Source of the DNA: an uncultured Bacilli bacterium | GTDB taxonomy: Bacteria > Bacillota_I > Bacilli_A > RF39 > UBA660 | DNA: 20,923 bases | Reading direction: 5' to 3' | Assembly (NCBI GenBank): GCA_947628105.1 | Contig: CANQYN010000010.1 | Span: 1-20,923, forward strand | Translations under genes and position numbers: made by a program | Part shown: piece by piece, positions 6,560 to 12,941 of the stretch | Numbering within the stretch: the stretch's first letter is position 1 | Layout of the letters: each line of letters begins with the position of its first letter | Notes under the pieces: generated by a model | Database searches by the model: none | Seen by the model: the letters and a program-made list of their open reading frames with translations, nothing else | What the model was told of the DNA's origin: nothing

Positions 6560-7055
6560 GGTGATTCATGGATATAAATCCTTTTCATCCGATTTTCGAA
6601 ATCAAGCAGGAGAAATAATGATTCCTCGGAAGCATTATCATTGTAACGGGGAAATTAAGTATAATCATAATGGATTTCATATGGCTGTAAACTTTGAAGA
6701 TACGATTGCTTTTTCCGATAAGAAAGAGGACGGTTCTCTTTTGCACGATGTTGTTATTGCTGAGGTAATTGGAAGTGGGAAAATTGATTCTGTCTCTCCC
6801 TCTTTTTCGGATTATTATGGCTATTATGATTTATATGCTTGTTCAGATATAGAGATTATTCGTTATATTCCCAGAGAAGAATTAATTGAAATGGCATTGC
6901 AATTATATGATTTCAAATTATACCGTTTTATCAGTAATATTTATTTGACGAAAGAAGAAATCGCTTTATTTCGAGGAAAAGATAGTCGAGTTGACCGAGT
7001 TATTTCTTATTACCATGATAAAGAAGTGGGTAAAAGTAAAAAATATATTTACTAA
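6543..7055 (+). CDS. DUF7666-like protein, function unknown
   Basis: 170 residues, soluble. The first ~110 residues follow the plan of the DUF7666 family seen in phages and bacteria: an opening KSFSSDFRNQAG, then GEIKYNHNGFHMAVNFEDTIAF (in relatives roughly 'gfH.C.np.d...'), then VVIAEVIGSGKID and a short beta strand before the end. The similarity is by pattern only. Members have no established activity. The C-terminal 50 residues are helical and basic. Its start lies inside the end of the FAD dehydrogenase gene with an AAAAGGAA ribosome site, so it is translationally coupled to it, and a terminator follows at once. A functional tie to the flavoprotein is suggested by the overlap but not otherwise shown. 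Confidence 0.5.
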   Translation: MQEENKVIHGYKSFSSDFRNQAGEIMIPRKHYHCNGEIKYNHNGFHMAVNFEDTIAFSDKKEDGSLLHDVVIAEVIGSGKIDSVSPSFSDYYGYYDLYACSDIEIIRYIPREELIEMALQLYDFKLYRFISNIYLTKEEIALFRGKDSRVDRVISYYHDKEVGKSKKYIY

Positions 7056-7066
7056 GATAAGTAATA

Positions 7067-7099
7067 AAAAGAAACAAAAAATGTTTCTTTTCTCTTCTT
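7067..7099 (+). terminator. Intrinsic terminator
   Basis: 9-bp stem AAAAGAAAC / GTTTCTTTT (7067-7075, 7083-7091) followed by a T-rich tract, ending the flavoprotein operon. Confidence 0.7.
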
Positions 7100-7133
7100 T
7101 TTAAAGAAAAATATATAAATTTTATATGATTTT

Positions 7134-7142
7134 TGATATAAT
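7134..7142 (+). promoter_or_regulatory. Extended -10 promoter for PH-domain operon
   Basis: TGATATAAT directly upstream of the AAGGAGG ribosome site of the gene at 7172; no clear -35 box. Confidence 0.5.
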
Positions 7143-7171
7143 TTAAATATATTTGAATAAGGAGGATTTGT

Positions 7172-7621
7172 ATGGGTGAAATATATGAAAAAGCAATGGA
7201 ATTTAAGAAAAAATATCCTTTAAGTATCGGATGGAGAATTAAAGCTCATTCAAAAGTAGTAGAAAAACATTTAAATCCAGGAGAAAAGCCATTATACGTA
7301 TTTGTGGCTCAAAAAAATGATAATCCTTTAGATATTATTACAACATATGTTGTGGCAGTCACCGATCGACGTATTATACTAGGACAAAAACGATTATTAT
7401 TTGGTTATTTCTTTACCTCTATTACTCCTGATTTGTTTAATGATTTAGAAGTAAAAATGGGACTTATTTTTGGGAAATTATATGTCGATACCGTAAAAGA
7501 ATTAGTTAAATTTTCAAATATACAAAGGGAAGCTTTAAATGAAATCGAAACGAATATTACAGAAAACATGATGAAAGAAAAAAAAGAATATATCCAATCT
7601 AATAGAAAGGAGGAAAATTAA
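7172..7621 (+). CDS. Bacterial PH-domain protein (YokE/bPH type)
   Basis: 149 residues, soluble. A bacterial pleckstrin-homology fold is indicated by the strand-turn signature YVVAVTDRRIILG (59-71), preceded by a strand with PGEKPLYVFVAQ and followed by strands ending SNIQREALNEIETNI. A basic helix (1-33) comes first and a charged, probably flexible tail last. Such domains usually mediate protein or membrane-surface contacts and have no enzyme activity. The ribosome site AAGGAGG is strong. It is first of three overlapping or abutting genes with two small membrane proteins, so it may attach to or regulate that membrane complex. The family call is good, the role unknown. Confidence 0.65.
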   Translation: MGEIYEKAMEFKKKYPLSIGWRIKAHSKVVEKHLNPGEKPLYVFVAQKNDNPLDIITTYVVAVTDRRIILGQKRLLFGYFFTSITPDLFNDLEVKMGLIFGKLYVDTVKELVKFSNIQREALNEIETNITENMMKEKKEYIQSNRKEEN

Positions 7622-7854
7622 TGACGCAAAAAAATGTTGCTACACAATTAATTTTAACTATTGTTACTTGTGGAATTTATGGCTATTATTGGGCTTATAA
7701 AATGGGAAAATTAATGACAGTAGTTCAAGAAAAATCGGGATTGGCAGTAAAGGATAATTCTATTTTATATATTATTTTACAAATAGTAGGGTTAGGAATT
7801 GTCAATTATGTATTATTGCAAGCGGATTTAAATGATGCTATTCAAGCAAAATAA
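7621..7854 (+). CDS. Small membrane protein, DUF4234 family
   Basis: 77 residues. The opening ILTIVTCGIYGYYWAYKMG is the DUF4234 signature (a first membrane helix, about 8-27, with a conserved TCGIYGxYW), and a second helix spans about 47-67. The family is of unknown function and is often beside DUF2752 or zinc-ribbon membrane genes. The start shares bases with the previous stop (TAATG) and has a strong AAAGGAGG site, so it is co-translated with the PH-domain gene. The next gene begins inside its last 23 bases. Confidence 0.75.
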   Translation: MTQKNVATQLILTIVTCGIYGYYWAYKMGKLMTVVQEKSGLAVKDNSILYIILQIVGLGIVNYVLLQADLNDAIQAK

Positions 7855-8239
7855 AAGATTACAAAAAGTAGTTCTTCTTTTTTCATTTTTTCTTCTTTTC
7901 ATCATTTATTTATCAAGCGATTTTAAAGTAGAGTGTCCATTATATAAAATTACTCATCTTTATTGCCCTGGATGTGGAATTACGAGATGTTTGATAGAAT
8001 TATTGCATTTTCATTTTTATCAAGCGTTTCGTTATAATCCTTATGTCTTTTTATTATTACCTTTAATTATTTTATATTTACTATATCAAATATATATTTG
8101 GATTATGGAAAAAGAGGATAAGGTAAGTAATCAAATACCACGAGGAATTTTAAATTTTTTCATTATTACCTTAATAATATATGGTGTTATTCGAAATATT
8201 AGTTATTTCAGTTGGTTAGCCCCTACTGTAATTAACTAA
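7832..8239 (+). CDS. Membrane protein, DUF2752 family
   Basis: 135 residues with membrane helices at about 11-29, 69-91 and 106-122. The family hallmark CPGCGITR (45-52) follows an extra Cys35, placing a cysteine cluster between helix 1 and a conserved amphipathic segment (FHFYQAFRYNPYVF). DUF2752 function is unknown. The motif could bind metal or take part in thiol chemistry at the membrane face, which is inference. The ribosome site is weak and the start overlaps the DUF4234 gene by 23 bases, so translation probably depends on that gene; a second Met directly follows the first. No hairpin follows before the promoter of the next gene. Confidence 0.78.
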   Translation: MMLFKQNKRLQKVVLLFSFFLLFIIYLSSDFKVECPLYKITHLYCPGCGITRCLIELLHFHFYQAFRYNPYVFLLLPLIILYLLYQIYIWIMEKEDKVSNQIPRGILNFFIITLIIYGVIRNISYFSWLAPTVIN

Positions 8240-8247
8240 TTTTTTAT

Positions 8248-8276
8248 TTGACAAAAGGGATAAAATATACTATAAT
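8248..8276 (+). promoter_or_regulatory. Consensus SigA promoter for NrtR/pilin operon
   Basis: TTGACA (8248-8253), exactly 17 bp, TATAAT (8271-8276): a perfect housekeeping promoter. Such strength suits a gene held down by a repressor, possibly autoregulation by the NrtR-type product, though I see no clear operator palindrome. Confidence 0.85.
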
Positions 8277-8312
8277 CTTTTTTGTCCGAAAAACACAAAG
8301 GAGTGAAACAAA

Positions 8313-8972
8313 GTGAGTCGTACTAGTAATTATAATAATAAAATTGAAATTCCTTTAGTTATATTAGCGGTTAGTACGGGGAAATTAAAAGTATTATTAT
8401 TAAAAAATGATAGTGAACCTTATAAAGGCTATTGGAAATTACCTGCTAGTCTTTTAGAAAATAGTCAGGATATCAATGAAGTCCCTTCAATTATTTTAAA
8501 GGAAAAAACAGGGCTTCAAAATGCTGTTATTAGTCAAGCTAATGTTTATTTTAATACTAGTACTATTTTAAATGAGGATGTTATTCATATTTCTTACTTG
8601 GCACTTACTAGTACAGTAGAAGCTTTATACCATAGAGAAGAAATTACTAATTATGAAACAGAATGGTTTGAAATTGATAAATTACCAAAATTATGTTATC
8701 ATCATCAAAAAGTAATAGAGGATGCCCTTGTTATATTAAAAAACAAATTGTCGGTAATAGACAATATTAAGATATTATTTCCAAATGATTTTACACTTCC
8801 AGAAATTCAAAAAGTGTACGAACAAATATTAAAGAAAAAATTAGATAGAAGAAATTTTAGAAAAAAAATAATTGAATATTTAGAAGATACTCAGGAAAAA
8901 TACACTGGAAAAAATGGTAGACCTGCTAAATTATATCGTTTTAAAGAAAAGAAAACTTCCATTTTTTCATAA
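8313..8972 (+). CDS. NrtR-type regulator (dead Nudix domain + winged helix)
   Basis: 219 residues from a GTG start with an AAAGGAG site ten bases upstream. Residues 10-145 are a Nudix fold, but the Nudix box is degenerate: in the last part of the box (60-67) Ile60, Ile61 and Lys65 replace the catalytic Arg, Glu and Glu, only Glu64 and Gly67 remain, and the first Gly is Ala45. Residues 150-210 match the NrtR winged helix (FTLPEIQKVYE, RRNFRKKI, NGRPAKLYRF). NrtR proteins are repressors that sense ADP-ribose or related nucleotides through the inactive Nudix domain and usually control NAD or sugar genes. No such gene is adjacent; the pilin-like gene begins 10 bases downstream. The ligand and targets here are unknown. 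Confidence 0.75.
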   Translation: MSRTSNYNNKIEIPLVILAVSTGKLKVLLLKNDSEPYKGYWKLPASLLENSQDINEVPSIILKEKTGLQNAVISQANVYFNTSTILNEDVIHISYLALTSTVEALYHREEITNYETEWFEIDKLPKLCYHHQKVIEDALVILKNKLSVIDNIKILFPNDFTLPEIQKVYEQILKKKLDRRNFRKKIIEYLEDTQEKYTGKNGRPAKLYRFKEKKTSIFS

Positions 8973-8982
8973 GGAGGACACT

Positions 8983-9435
8983 ATGAATCAAAAAGGATAT
9001 ACAATACCGGAGATTATTGCAGTAGTCAGTATCGGGTTTATTTTTTTAGTAATCGCCACTTTTATTTATCAAAAAAATGTTCAAAATCTTCCTGTTGTTA
9101 AAGAAAAAGAACCTCAGATTGATTCTGATGTAATTAATCAAGATCCCATCGTAGAAGAAGAAACTTACGATTATACATTTTTAGAAGAAAAAGTAAAAGA
9201 AGCAATGGAAAAGTACATTGAAAAAAATGGACATCAAAAGGAAGAAACGTTGATTACAAAAACAGTAGAAGAATTAAATGAAGTTCAAGCGATAGAAAAT
9301 TTTGTTGACCCAGCGAACGAAGAAAACGAGTGTCAAGGATATGGATTATATGATGTCAAGAAGAATAGTTACAAAGGATATGTTCGTTGTACAGGAAACT
9401 ACGCAACAGAAGGGTATAATGTCGAATTTGAATAG
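8983..9435 (+). CDS. Type IV pilin-like protein (class III signal peptide)
   Basis: 150 residues. A short leader MNQKG, then YTIPE and a hydrophobic helix (IIAVVSIGFIFLVIATFIY, 11-29), is the prepilin-peptidase plan: cleavage after Gly5 and the conserved Glu at mature position 5 (Glu10). The exported part has an acidic linker, an amphipathic helix (67-82) and a C-terminal region with a likely disulfide, Cys117-Cys136. The ATG at 8983, with AAGGAGG just upstream, is chosen over an in-frame start at 8914 that lies inside the regulator gene and would hide the leader. No pilus ATPase, peptidase or com genes are near. It could be a minor pseudopilin of a competence or secretion system encoded elsewhere. 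Confidence 0.75.
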   Translation: MNQKGYTIPEIIAVVSIGFIFLVIATFIYQKNVQNLPVVKEKEPQIDSDVINQDPIVEEETYDYTFLEEKVKEAMEKYIEKNGHQKEETLITKTVEELNEVQAIENFVDPANEENECQGYGLYDVKKNSYKGYVRCTGNYATEGYNVEFE

Positions 9436-9464
9436 TTGACAAGTTTTACGATATCATGTAAAAT
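9436..9464 (+). promoter_or_regulatory. Promoter for tRNA-Ser
   Basis: TTGACA (9436-9441) starts on the base after the pilin stop codon; 17 bp spacer; TAAAAT (9459-9464). The transcript should begin about 10 bases before the tRNA. Confidence 0.75.
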
Positions 9465-9480
9465 GATGTCGTAACCTTTT

Positions 9481-9571
9481 GGAGCAGTACTCAAGAGGCT
9501 GAAGAGGCGCCCCTGCTAAGGGTGTAGGTCGGGCAACTGGCGCGAGGGTTCAAATCCCTCCTGCTCCGCCA
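9481..9571 (+). tRNA. tRNA-Ser(GCT)
   Basis: 91 nt with a long variable arm, as for class II tRNAs. Acceptor stem GGAGCAG/CTGCTCC, anticodon GCT at 9515-9517 (reads AGC/AGT), T-loop TTCAAAT, and an encoded CCA end (9569-9571). Confidence 0.95.
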
Positions 9572-9580
9572 TATAAAAAT

Positions 9581-9604
9581 AAAACTCATTATGAGTTTTT
9601 TTCT
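9581..9604 (+). terminator. tRNA-Ser terminator
   Basis: 8-bp stem AAAACTCA / TGAGTTTT (9581-9588, 9592-9599), loop TTA, then a T run; directly follows the tRNA. Confidence 0.75.
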
Positions 9605-9606
9605 TT

Positions 9607-9640
9607 AAAAAAAATTCGTTTTATAAAACGAATCTTTTTT
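9607..9640. terminator. Bidirectional terminator between tRNA-Ser and lipoprotein gene
   Basis: A perfect 20-bp palindrome (9614-9633) flanked by an A run on the left and a T run on the right, so it can stop transcription both ways. It backs up the tRNA terminator and ends the leftward lipoprotein gene. Confidence 0.8.
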
Positions 9641-10503
9641 TAATCATATATTTCTTCACGTAATAAATCAATATTGTGATTCATTAAAGTTAAAAGGTCT
9701 TCTTGTTGATCACGCTCTTTATTTGTTAAATTTGCTAAATTTTTAAATTCTGCTATTTTAACATCATATTTTTTTTGGATATCTTTTACAGTATGATTTA
9801 AATCACTTTTATTTAAGGTAAAGATATAATCAATTTTATGTTGGGCAATTAATTTTTCTGTTGTAGCGATTGCTTTTTCTAAATGTTTATTATCTTTATC
9901 TAAAGAAATAACAGTAAATCCATATTTTTCTAAGAATTTAAAGGCATTGTTATCTACTACAATAGTAGGGTTATTATTATTTTCACTTAACAATTTTAAA
10001 GAAGCATCAATATTAGAAACGTCAATCTTCAATTTATTATAATTGGTATCAATTTCTGTTGTTAAATAAATATTTTGGATATATTCTAATAAACCTTTTC
10101 GAATGTTAGATGCCATCATTAATATGTTGGAAGGATTTAACCATAATTCGCTAGAATTATAAGTGATTTCCATCGTTTGTGTCGAGTCAATCATCATTAG
10201 TTTGTTATTTTTTTCTACCATAGATGCTAAATAATTTTTTTCATTGCTTAATCCATTAAAAATATACATATCTGCCTTACTATAATCACTGATTTGTTTT
10301 TCATTTAACTCATATGAAGTAATATTAATACTATCGGGATAGATGCTTTTAATTGTACTATGATTTCCATATAAAGCTGTAGTTATATATTCAATCGGGT
10401 AGGCAGTAGTATATATTTCTATATTTTCAAGAGAATCCTTTTTAAAGCATCCACTTACCATAAATATACTTGCGATTGATATTAGTAACATCCATTTTTT
10501 CAT
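9640..10503 (-). CDS. ZnuA-like binding lipoprotein lacking metal ligands
   Basis: 287 residues. Lipoprotein signal with lipobox VSGC (Cys19), so anchored outside the membrane. The fold follows cluster A-I (zinc/manganese) substrate-binding proteins: YELNEKQISDYSKADMYIFNG matches the 'PHxYEPTPxDixxixxADlxxyNG' block, LWLNPSN matches 'HxWLDP', and VVDNNAFKFLEKYGF matches 'xxHxAFxYLxxxYG'. The metal-binding histidines are replaced: Thr62 or a neighbour, Glu119 and Asn185/Asn186 stand where His is expected, and no Asp/Glu ligand motif is clear near 252-257. It probably no longer binds zinc in the usual way. No ABC permease or ATPase is adjacent. It starts three bases after yidD in a shared operon, with an AAAGGA ribosome site. 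Confidence 0.75.
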   Translation of the reverse strand: MKKWMLLISIASIFMVSGCFKKDSLENIEIYTTAYPIEYITTALYGNHSTIKSIYPDSINITSYELNEKQISDYSKADMYIFNGLSNEKNYLASMVEKNNKLMMIDSTQTMEITYNSSELWLNPSNILMMASNIRKGLLEYIQNIYLTTEIDTNYNKLKIDVSNIDASLKLLSENNNNPTIVVDNNAFKFLEKYGFTVISLDKDNKHLEKAIATTEKLIAQHKIDYIFTLNKSDLNHTVKDIQKKYDVKIAEFKNLANLTNKERDQQEDLLTLMNHNIDLLREEIYD

Positions 10504-10506
10504 ATT

Positions 10507-10722
10507 TTATTTCCTTTCTGGTACAGGGTCAAATCCCCCTTGACTCCATGGCCCGCATTTTAATATTCGTTTTATTGTTAAAAAAGTTCCTTGGATAAAT
10601 CCAAATCTTTTATAAGCGGTAATTGCATAATTTGAACAAGTCGGTTGAAATTTACAATTGTTATGAAAATTACCCGGTATTTTTTGATAAAATTCAATTA
10701 GCTTGATGAATAATTTTGCCAT
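10507..10722 (-). CDS. yidD: Membrane protein insertion efficiency factor YidD
   Basis: 71 residues, the normal size. The diagnostic pattern is complete: CKFQPTCSNYAITAYKRFG, then IKRILKCGPWSQGGFDPVP. YidD is a small amphipathic protein at the inner face of the membrane that helps YidC/Sec insert proteins. In many bacteria it lies in the rpmH-rnpA-yidC region; here it stands apart, divergent from rnc and first in an operon with the binding lipoprotein. Ribosome site GGTGA lies about five bases before the ATG. Confidence 0.93.
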   Translation of the reverse strand: MAKLFIKLIEFYQKIPGNFHNNCKFQPTCSNYAITAYKRFGFIQGTFLTIKRILKCGPWSQGGFDPVPERK

Positions 10723-10737
10723 ATTTTCACCTATTTC

Positions 10738-10766
10738 ATTATACTAAAAAAAAAATGTCTTGTAAA
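10738..10766 (-). promoter_or_regulatory. SigA promoter for yidD operon
   Basis: Minus strand TTTACA (10761-10766), 17 bp containing a run of ten T, TATAAT (10738-10743). Its -35 box shares base 10766 with the -35 box of the divergent rnc promoter. Confidence 0.7.
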
Positions 10767-10794
10767 TGACAATCGCTGAATTATCTGTTATAAT
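10766..10794 (+). promoter_or_regulatory. SigA promoter for rnc
   Basis: ATGACA (10766-10771), 17 bp, extended -10 TGTTATAAT (core 10789-10794). The transcript should begin near 10801, which rules out translation starts upstream of that point. Confidence 0.72.
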
Positions 10795-10810
10795 AAATAT
10801 GGTGATAATC

Positions 10811-11485
10811 ATGAAAGTACTTTCCCAATTCAATATTCATACGAAAAATGTTTCATTATATGAGATGGCTTTTACTCATACTTCTTATGCTAATGAACAT
10901 CATGTAGCGAGTTATGAAAGGTTAGAATATTTAGGAGATGCAGTATTAGAACTAGTAATGAGTGAATATTTGTATCAAAATACCGATTATGAAGAAGGTT
11001 ATATGACAAAAATGAGAGCTCATTATGTTTGCGAAAATGCTTTATATGAATATAGTTTAAAGGCAGGATTAAATGAATATATTAAGCTAGGTCATGGGGA
11101 AGAAGAATCTGGGGGGAAATATCGAAAGGCTATTGTGGCGGATATTTATGAGGCTTTTATTGGCGCTATTTATATTGATCAAGGAATAGAAAAAGCCAAA
11201 AAATTTATTTATCAAACCGCTATTCCGTTTGTAAAAGATAAAAAGCTAGATTTTTTTGAAGATTATAAATCTCAATTACAAGAGTTTGTTCAAATAGATA
11301 AACGAAGTCTTGTTTATCATGTATTGAAAGAAGAGGGCCCAGCTCATAATAAAACTTTTACAATAGAAGTGAAAATTGATGATATTGTCTATGGAATAGG
11401 TGTTGCTCATAGTAAAAAAGAAGCAGAGCAATTAGCAGCGAAAGATGCTCTTGCGAAAAGTGTGAAGGGAGAAAATTATGATTAA
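10811..11485 (+). CDS. rnc: Ribonuclease III
   Basis: 224 residues. Cleaves double-stranded RNA, above all in rRNA precursor processing. The endonuclease domain carries the signature ERLEYLGDAVLEL (36-48), with Glu36, Glu39 and Asp43, plus Asp111 and Glu114 in ADIYEAFIGA; all metal-binding and catalytic residues are present. A double-stranded RNA-binding domain follows (about 153-222: YKSQLQEFVQ, then GVAHSKKEAEQLAAKDAL). The ATG at 10811 is chosen because the promoter -10 box ends at 10794 and GGTGAT (10801-10806) serves as ribosome site; an in-frame ATG at 10766 lies in the -35 box. The spacing of four bases is short. The usual acpP, smc and ftsY partners are absent; the next gene overlaps by eight bases. 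Confidence 0.93.
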   Translation: MKVLSQFNIHTKNVSLYEMAFTHTSYANEHHVASYERLEYLGDAVLELVMSEYLYQNTDYEEGYMTKMRAHYVCENALYEYSLKAGLNEYIKLGHGEEESGGKYRKAIVADIYEAFIGAIYIDQGIEKAKKFIYQTAIPFVKDKKLDFFEDYKSQLQEFVQIDKRSLVYHVLKEEGPAHNKTFTIEVKIDDIVYGIGVAHSKKEAEQLAAKDALAKSVKGENYD

Positions 11486-11795
11486 AATAAATCGCAAAGA
11501 AAACGTAGTGGATAAAGAATTAATTTATCAAGTAAAATTGGATGGGAAACCGATATTGCAAATGAAAAATGATACGATTCAAAATTATCATGTTAAAGAG
11601 GGGAAACACGTTCTTCAGGTTGTCACTAAAGATTATGTTAGTAAAAAAGTAGAATTTGAATATTTTAATGGGAAAATTATAGAATTTGAATGTTATCCGC
11701 TTCATAGAGATTCTTTTTTCTCCCATATTTTTTATAAAATATTTTTGAGAAAAATAGGAATTGAACTACGAATTAAAGCAGATTTTTATTTATAA
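11478..11795 (+). CDS. Small conserved-looking protein coupled to rnc
   Basis: 105 residues, no signal or membrane segment. The beta-rich pattern (IYQVKLDGKPIL, then VKEGKHVLQVVTKDYVSKKVEFEY, then GKIIEFECYP) resembles a PEGA-like or other small beta-sandwich domain; the basic, aromatic C-terminus (FFSHIFYKIFLRKIG) could meet a membrane or RNA. I do not recognise the family. It starts inside the last codons of rnc with an AAGGGAG site, so it is translated with RNase III, and a terminator follows. A real gene is likely, the function is unknown. Confidence 0.6.
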   Translation: MIKINRKENVVDKELIYQVKLDGKPILQMKNDTIQNYHVKEGKHVLQVVTKDYVSKKVEFEYFNGKIIEFECYPLHRDSFFSHIFYKIFLRKIGIELRIKADFYL

Positions 11796-11814
11796 AGATA
11801 TTTTTAGTTTAAAA

Positions 11815-11839
11815 CATTATTAAAAATAATGCTTTTTTT
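11815..11839 (+). terminator. Intrinsic terminator of rnc operon
   Basis: 7-bp stem CATTATT / AATAATG (11815-11821, 11825-11831), loop AAA, then C and seven T. The stem is short and AT-rich, so it may leak into the next operon. Confidence 0.6.
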
Positions 11840-11873
11840 ATTGAAAAATATATAAAATTATCTATTTAGTAAA

Positions 11874-11902
11874 TTTACTTCTGATTGGATACGTGTTATA
11901 AT
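11874..11902 (+). promoter_or_regulatory. Promoter of the rlmN-prpC-prkC-rsgA-rpe operon
   Basis: TTTACT (11874-11879), 17 bp, extended -10 TGTTATAAT (core 11897-11902), then the AAAGGTGA ribosome site (11907-11914) of rlmN. Confidence 0.65.
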
Positions 11903-11917
11903 AATAAAAGGTGAATT

Positions 11918-12940
11918 ATGAAAAATATATATGGTCTATCATTAGAAGAATTGAATCTTTATTTTGAAGAAAATCATGAAAAATCTTTTCGTAGTAAACA
12001 AGTATATGAGTGGTTATATAAGAAGAGAATAAAAGATTTTGATGAGATGACAAATATTAAAAAAGAATTGATTCAAAATATAAAGAAACATTTTTATATA
12101 AAGTTTCCTAACGTCATAGAAAGACGTTCTGGAAAAGATGTTGAAAAATTTTTGTTTGAATTAGACGATGGTCAAAGAGTAGAAGCGGTTTTGATGAAAC
12201 ATGATTATGGAAATAGTCTATGTGTTTCTACGCAAGTGGGTTGTAATATGGGATGTGCTTTTTGTGAAAGCGGACGTTTAAAGAAAGTTAGAAATTTATC
12301 TACTTCTGAAATGGTTACTCAAATTCTTTTGGTCGAAGATATTTTGAAAATTCGCATTTCTCATGTTGTTTTAATGGGAATAGGTGAGCCATTTGATAAT
12401 TATGAAAATGTAATCGCCTTTATCGATATTATTAATGAGGGAAAAGGGCTTGACATCGGTGCGAGACATATCACTGTATCCACTTGTGGAATTATTCCTA
12501 AAATAAAAGAATTTATGAATCAGGAAAAACAAATTAATTTAGCGATTTCTCTTCATGCACCAAATAATAAAATTAGAAATAGATTAATGAAAATTAATAA
12601 AGTTTATCCAATCGAAGAATTAATAAAAGTATTAAAAGAATATATTAAAAAAACTAATCGGAGAGTAACTTTTGAATATATTTTATTAAAGGGAGTAAAC
12701 GATAGTAAAAAATGTGCTCTTGAATTGAGTGATTTAATAAAGGGAATGAATGCTTATGTTAATTTAATTCCTTATAATGAGACGAGTCATATTGAATTTG
12801 AAAAAAGTTCTAATGATTCGATTATGAAATTTTATGATACTTTAAAAAAGCAAAAAATTAATGTTACTATTCGAAGAGAATTTGGCTCTGAAGTGATGGC
12901 TGCTTGCGGACAATTAAGAGCAAATTATGAGGAGGGGTAA
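11918..12940 (+). CDS. rlmN: 23S rRNA (adenine-2503-C2) methyltransferase RlmN
   Basis: 340 residues. Radical-SAM enzyme that methylates C2 of A2503 in 23S rRNA (and A37 of some tRNAs). An N-terminal helical domain (1-90: EELNLYFEE, SFRSKQVYEWLYKKRI) precedes the radical-SAM barrel with the iron-sulfur motif Cys109-x3-Cys113-x2-Cys116. The methyl-accepting cysteine is Cys330 in AACGQL; MGIGEP and SLHAP blocks are present. The residues after the cluster read CESGRLKKVRNL where most RlmN have CATGxQGxxRNL, so it belongs to a divergent subgroup. Cfr, the resistance paralogue, is an alternative on sequence alone, but first place before prpC-prkC-rsgA-rpe is the standard rlmN position in Firmicutes. 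Confidence 0.88.
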   Translation: MKNIYGLSLEELNLYFEENHEKSFRSKQVYEWLYKKRIKDFDEMTNIKKELIQNIKKHFYIKFPNVIERRSGKDVEKFLFELDDGQRVEAVLMKHDYGNSLCVSTQVGCNMGCAFCESGRLKKVRNLSTSEMVTQILLVEDILKIRISHVVLMGIGEPFDNYENVIAFIDIINEGKGLDIGARHITVSTCGIIPKIKEFMNQEKQINLAISLHAPNNKIRNRLMKINKVYPIEELIKVLKEYIKKTNRRVTFEYILLKGVNDSKKCALELSDLIKGMNAYVNLIPYNETSHIEFEKSSNDSIMKFYDTLKKQKINVTIRREFGSEVMAACGQLRANYEEG

Positions 12941-12941
12941 A

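Noticed and set aside
10766..10810. Upstream in-frame start for rnc
   Set aside because: It falls in the -35 box and spacer of the rnc promoter, so it would not be transcribed.
11918..12940. Cfr antibiotic-resistance methylase
   Set aside because: The position before prpC-prkC-rsgA-rpe is the standard rlmN locus, and the variant motif is not that of Cfr (CATGDIG).
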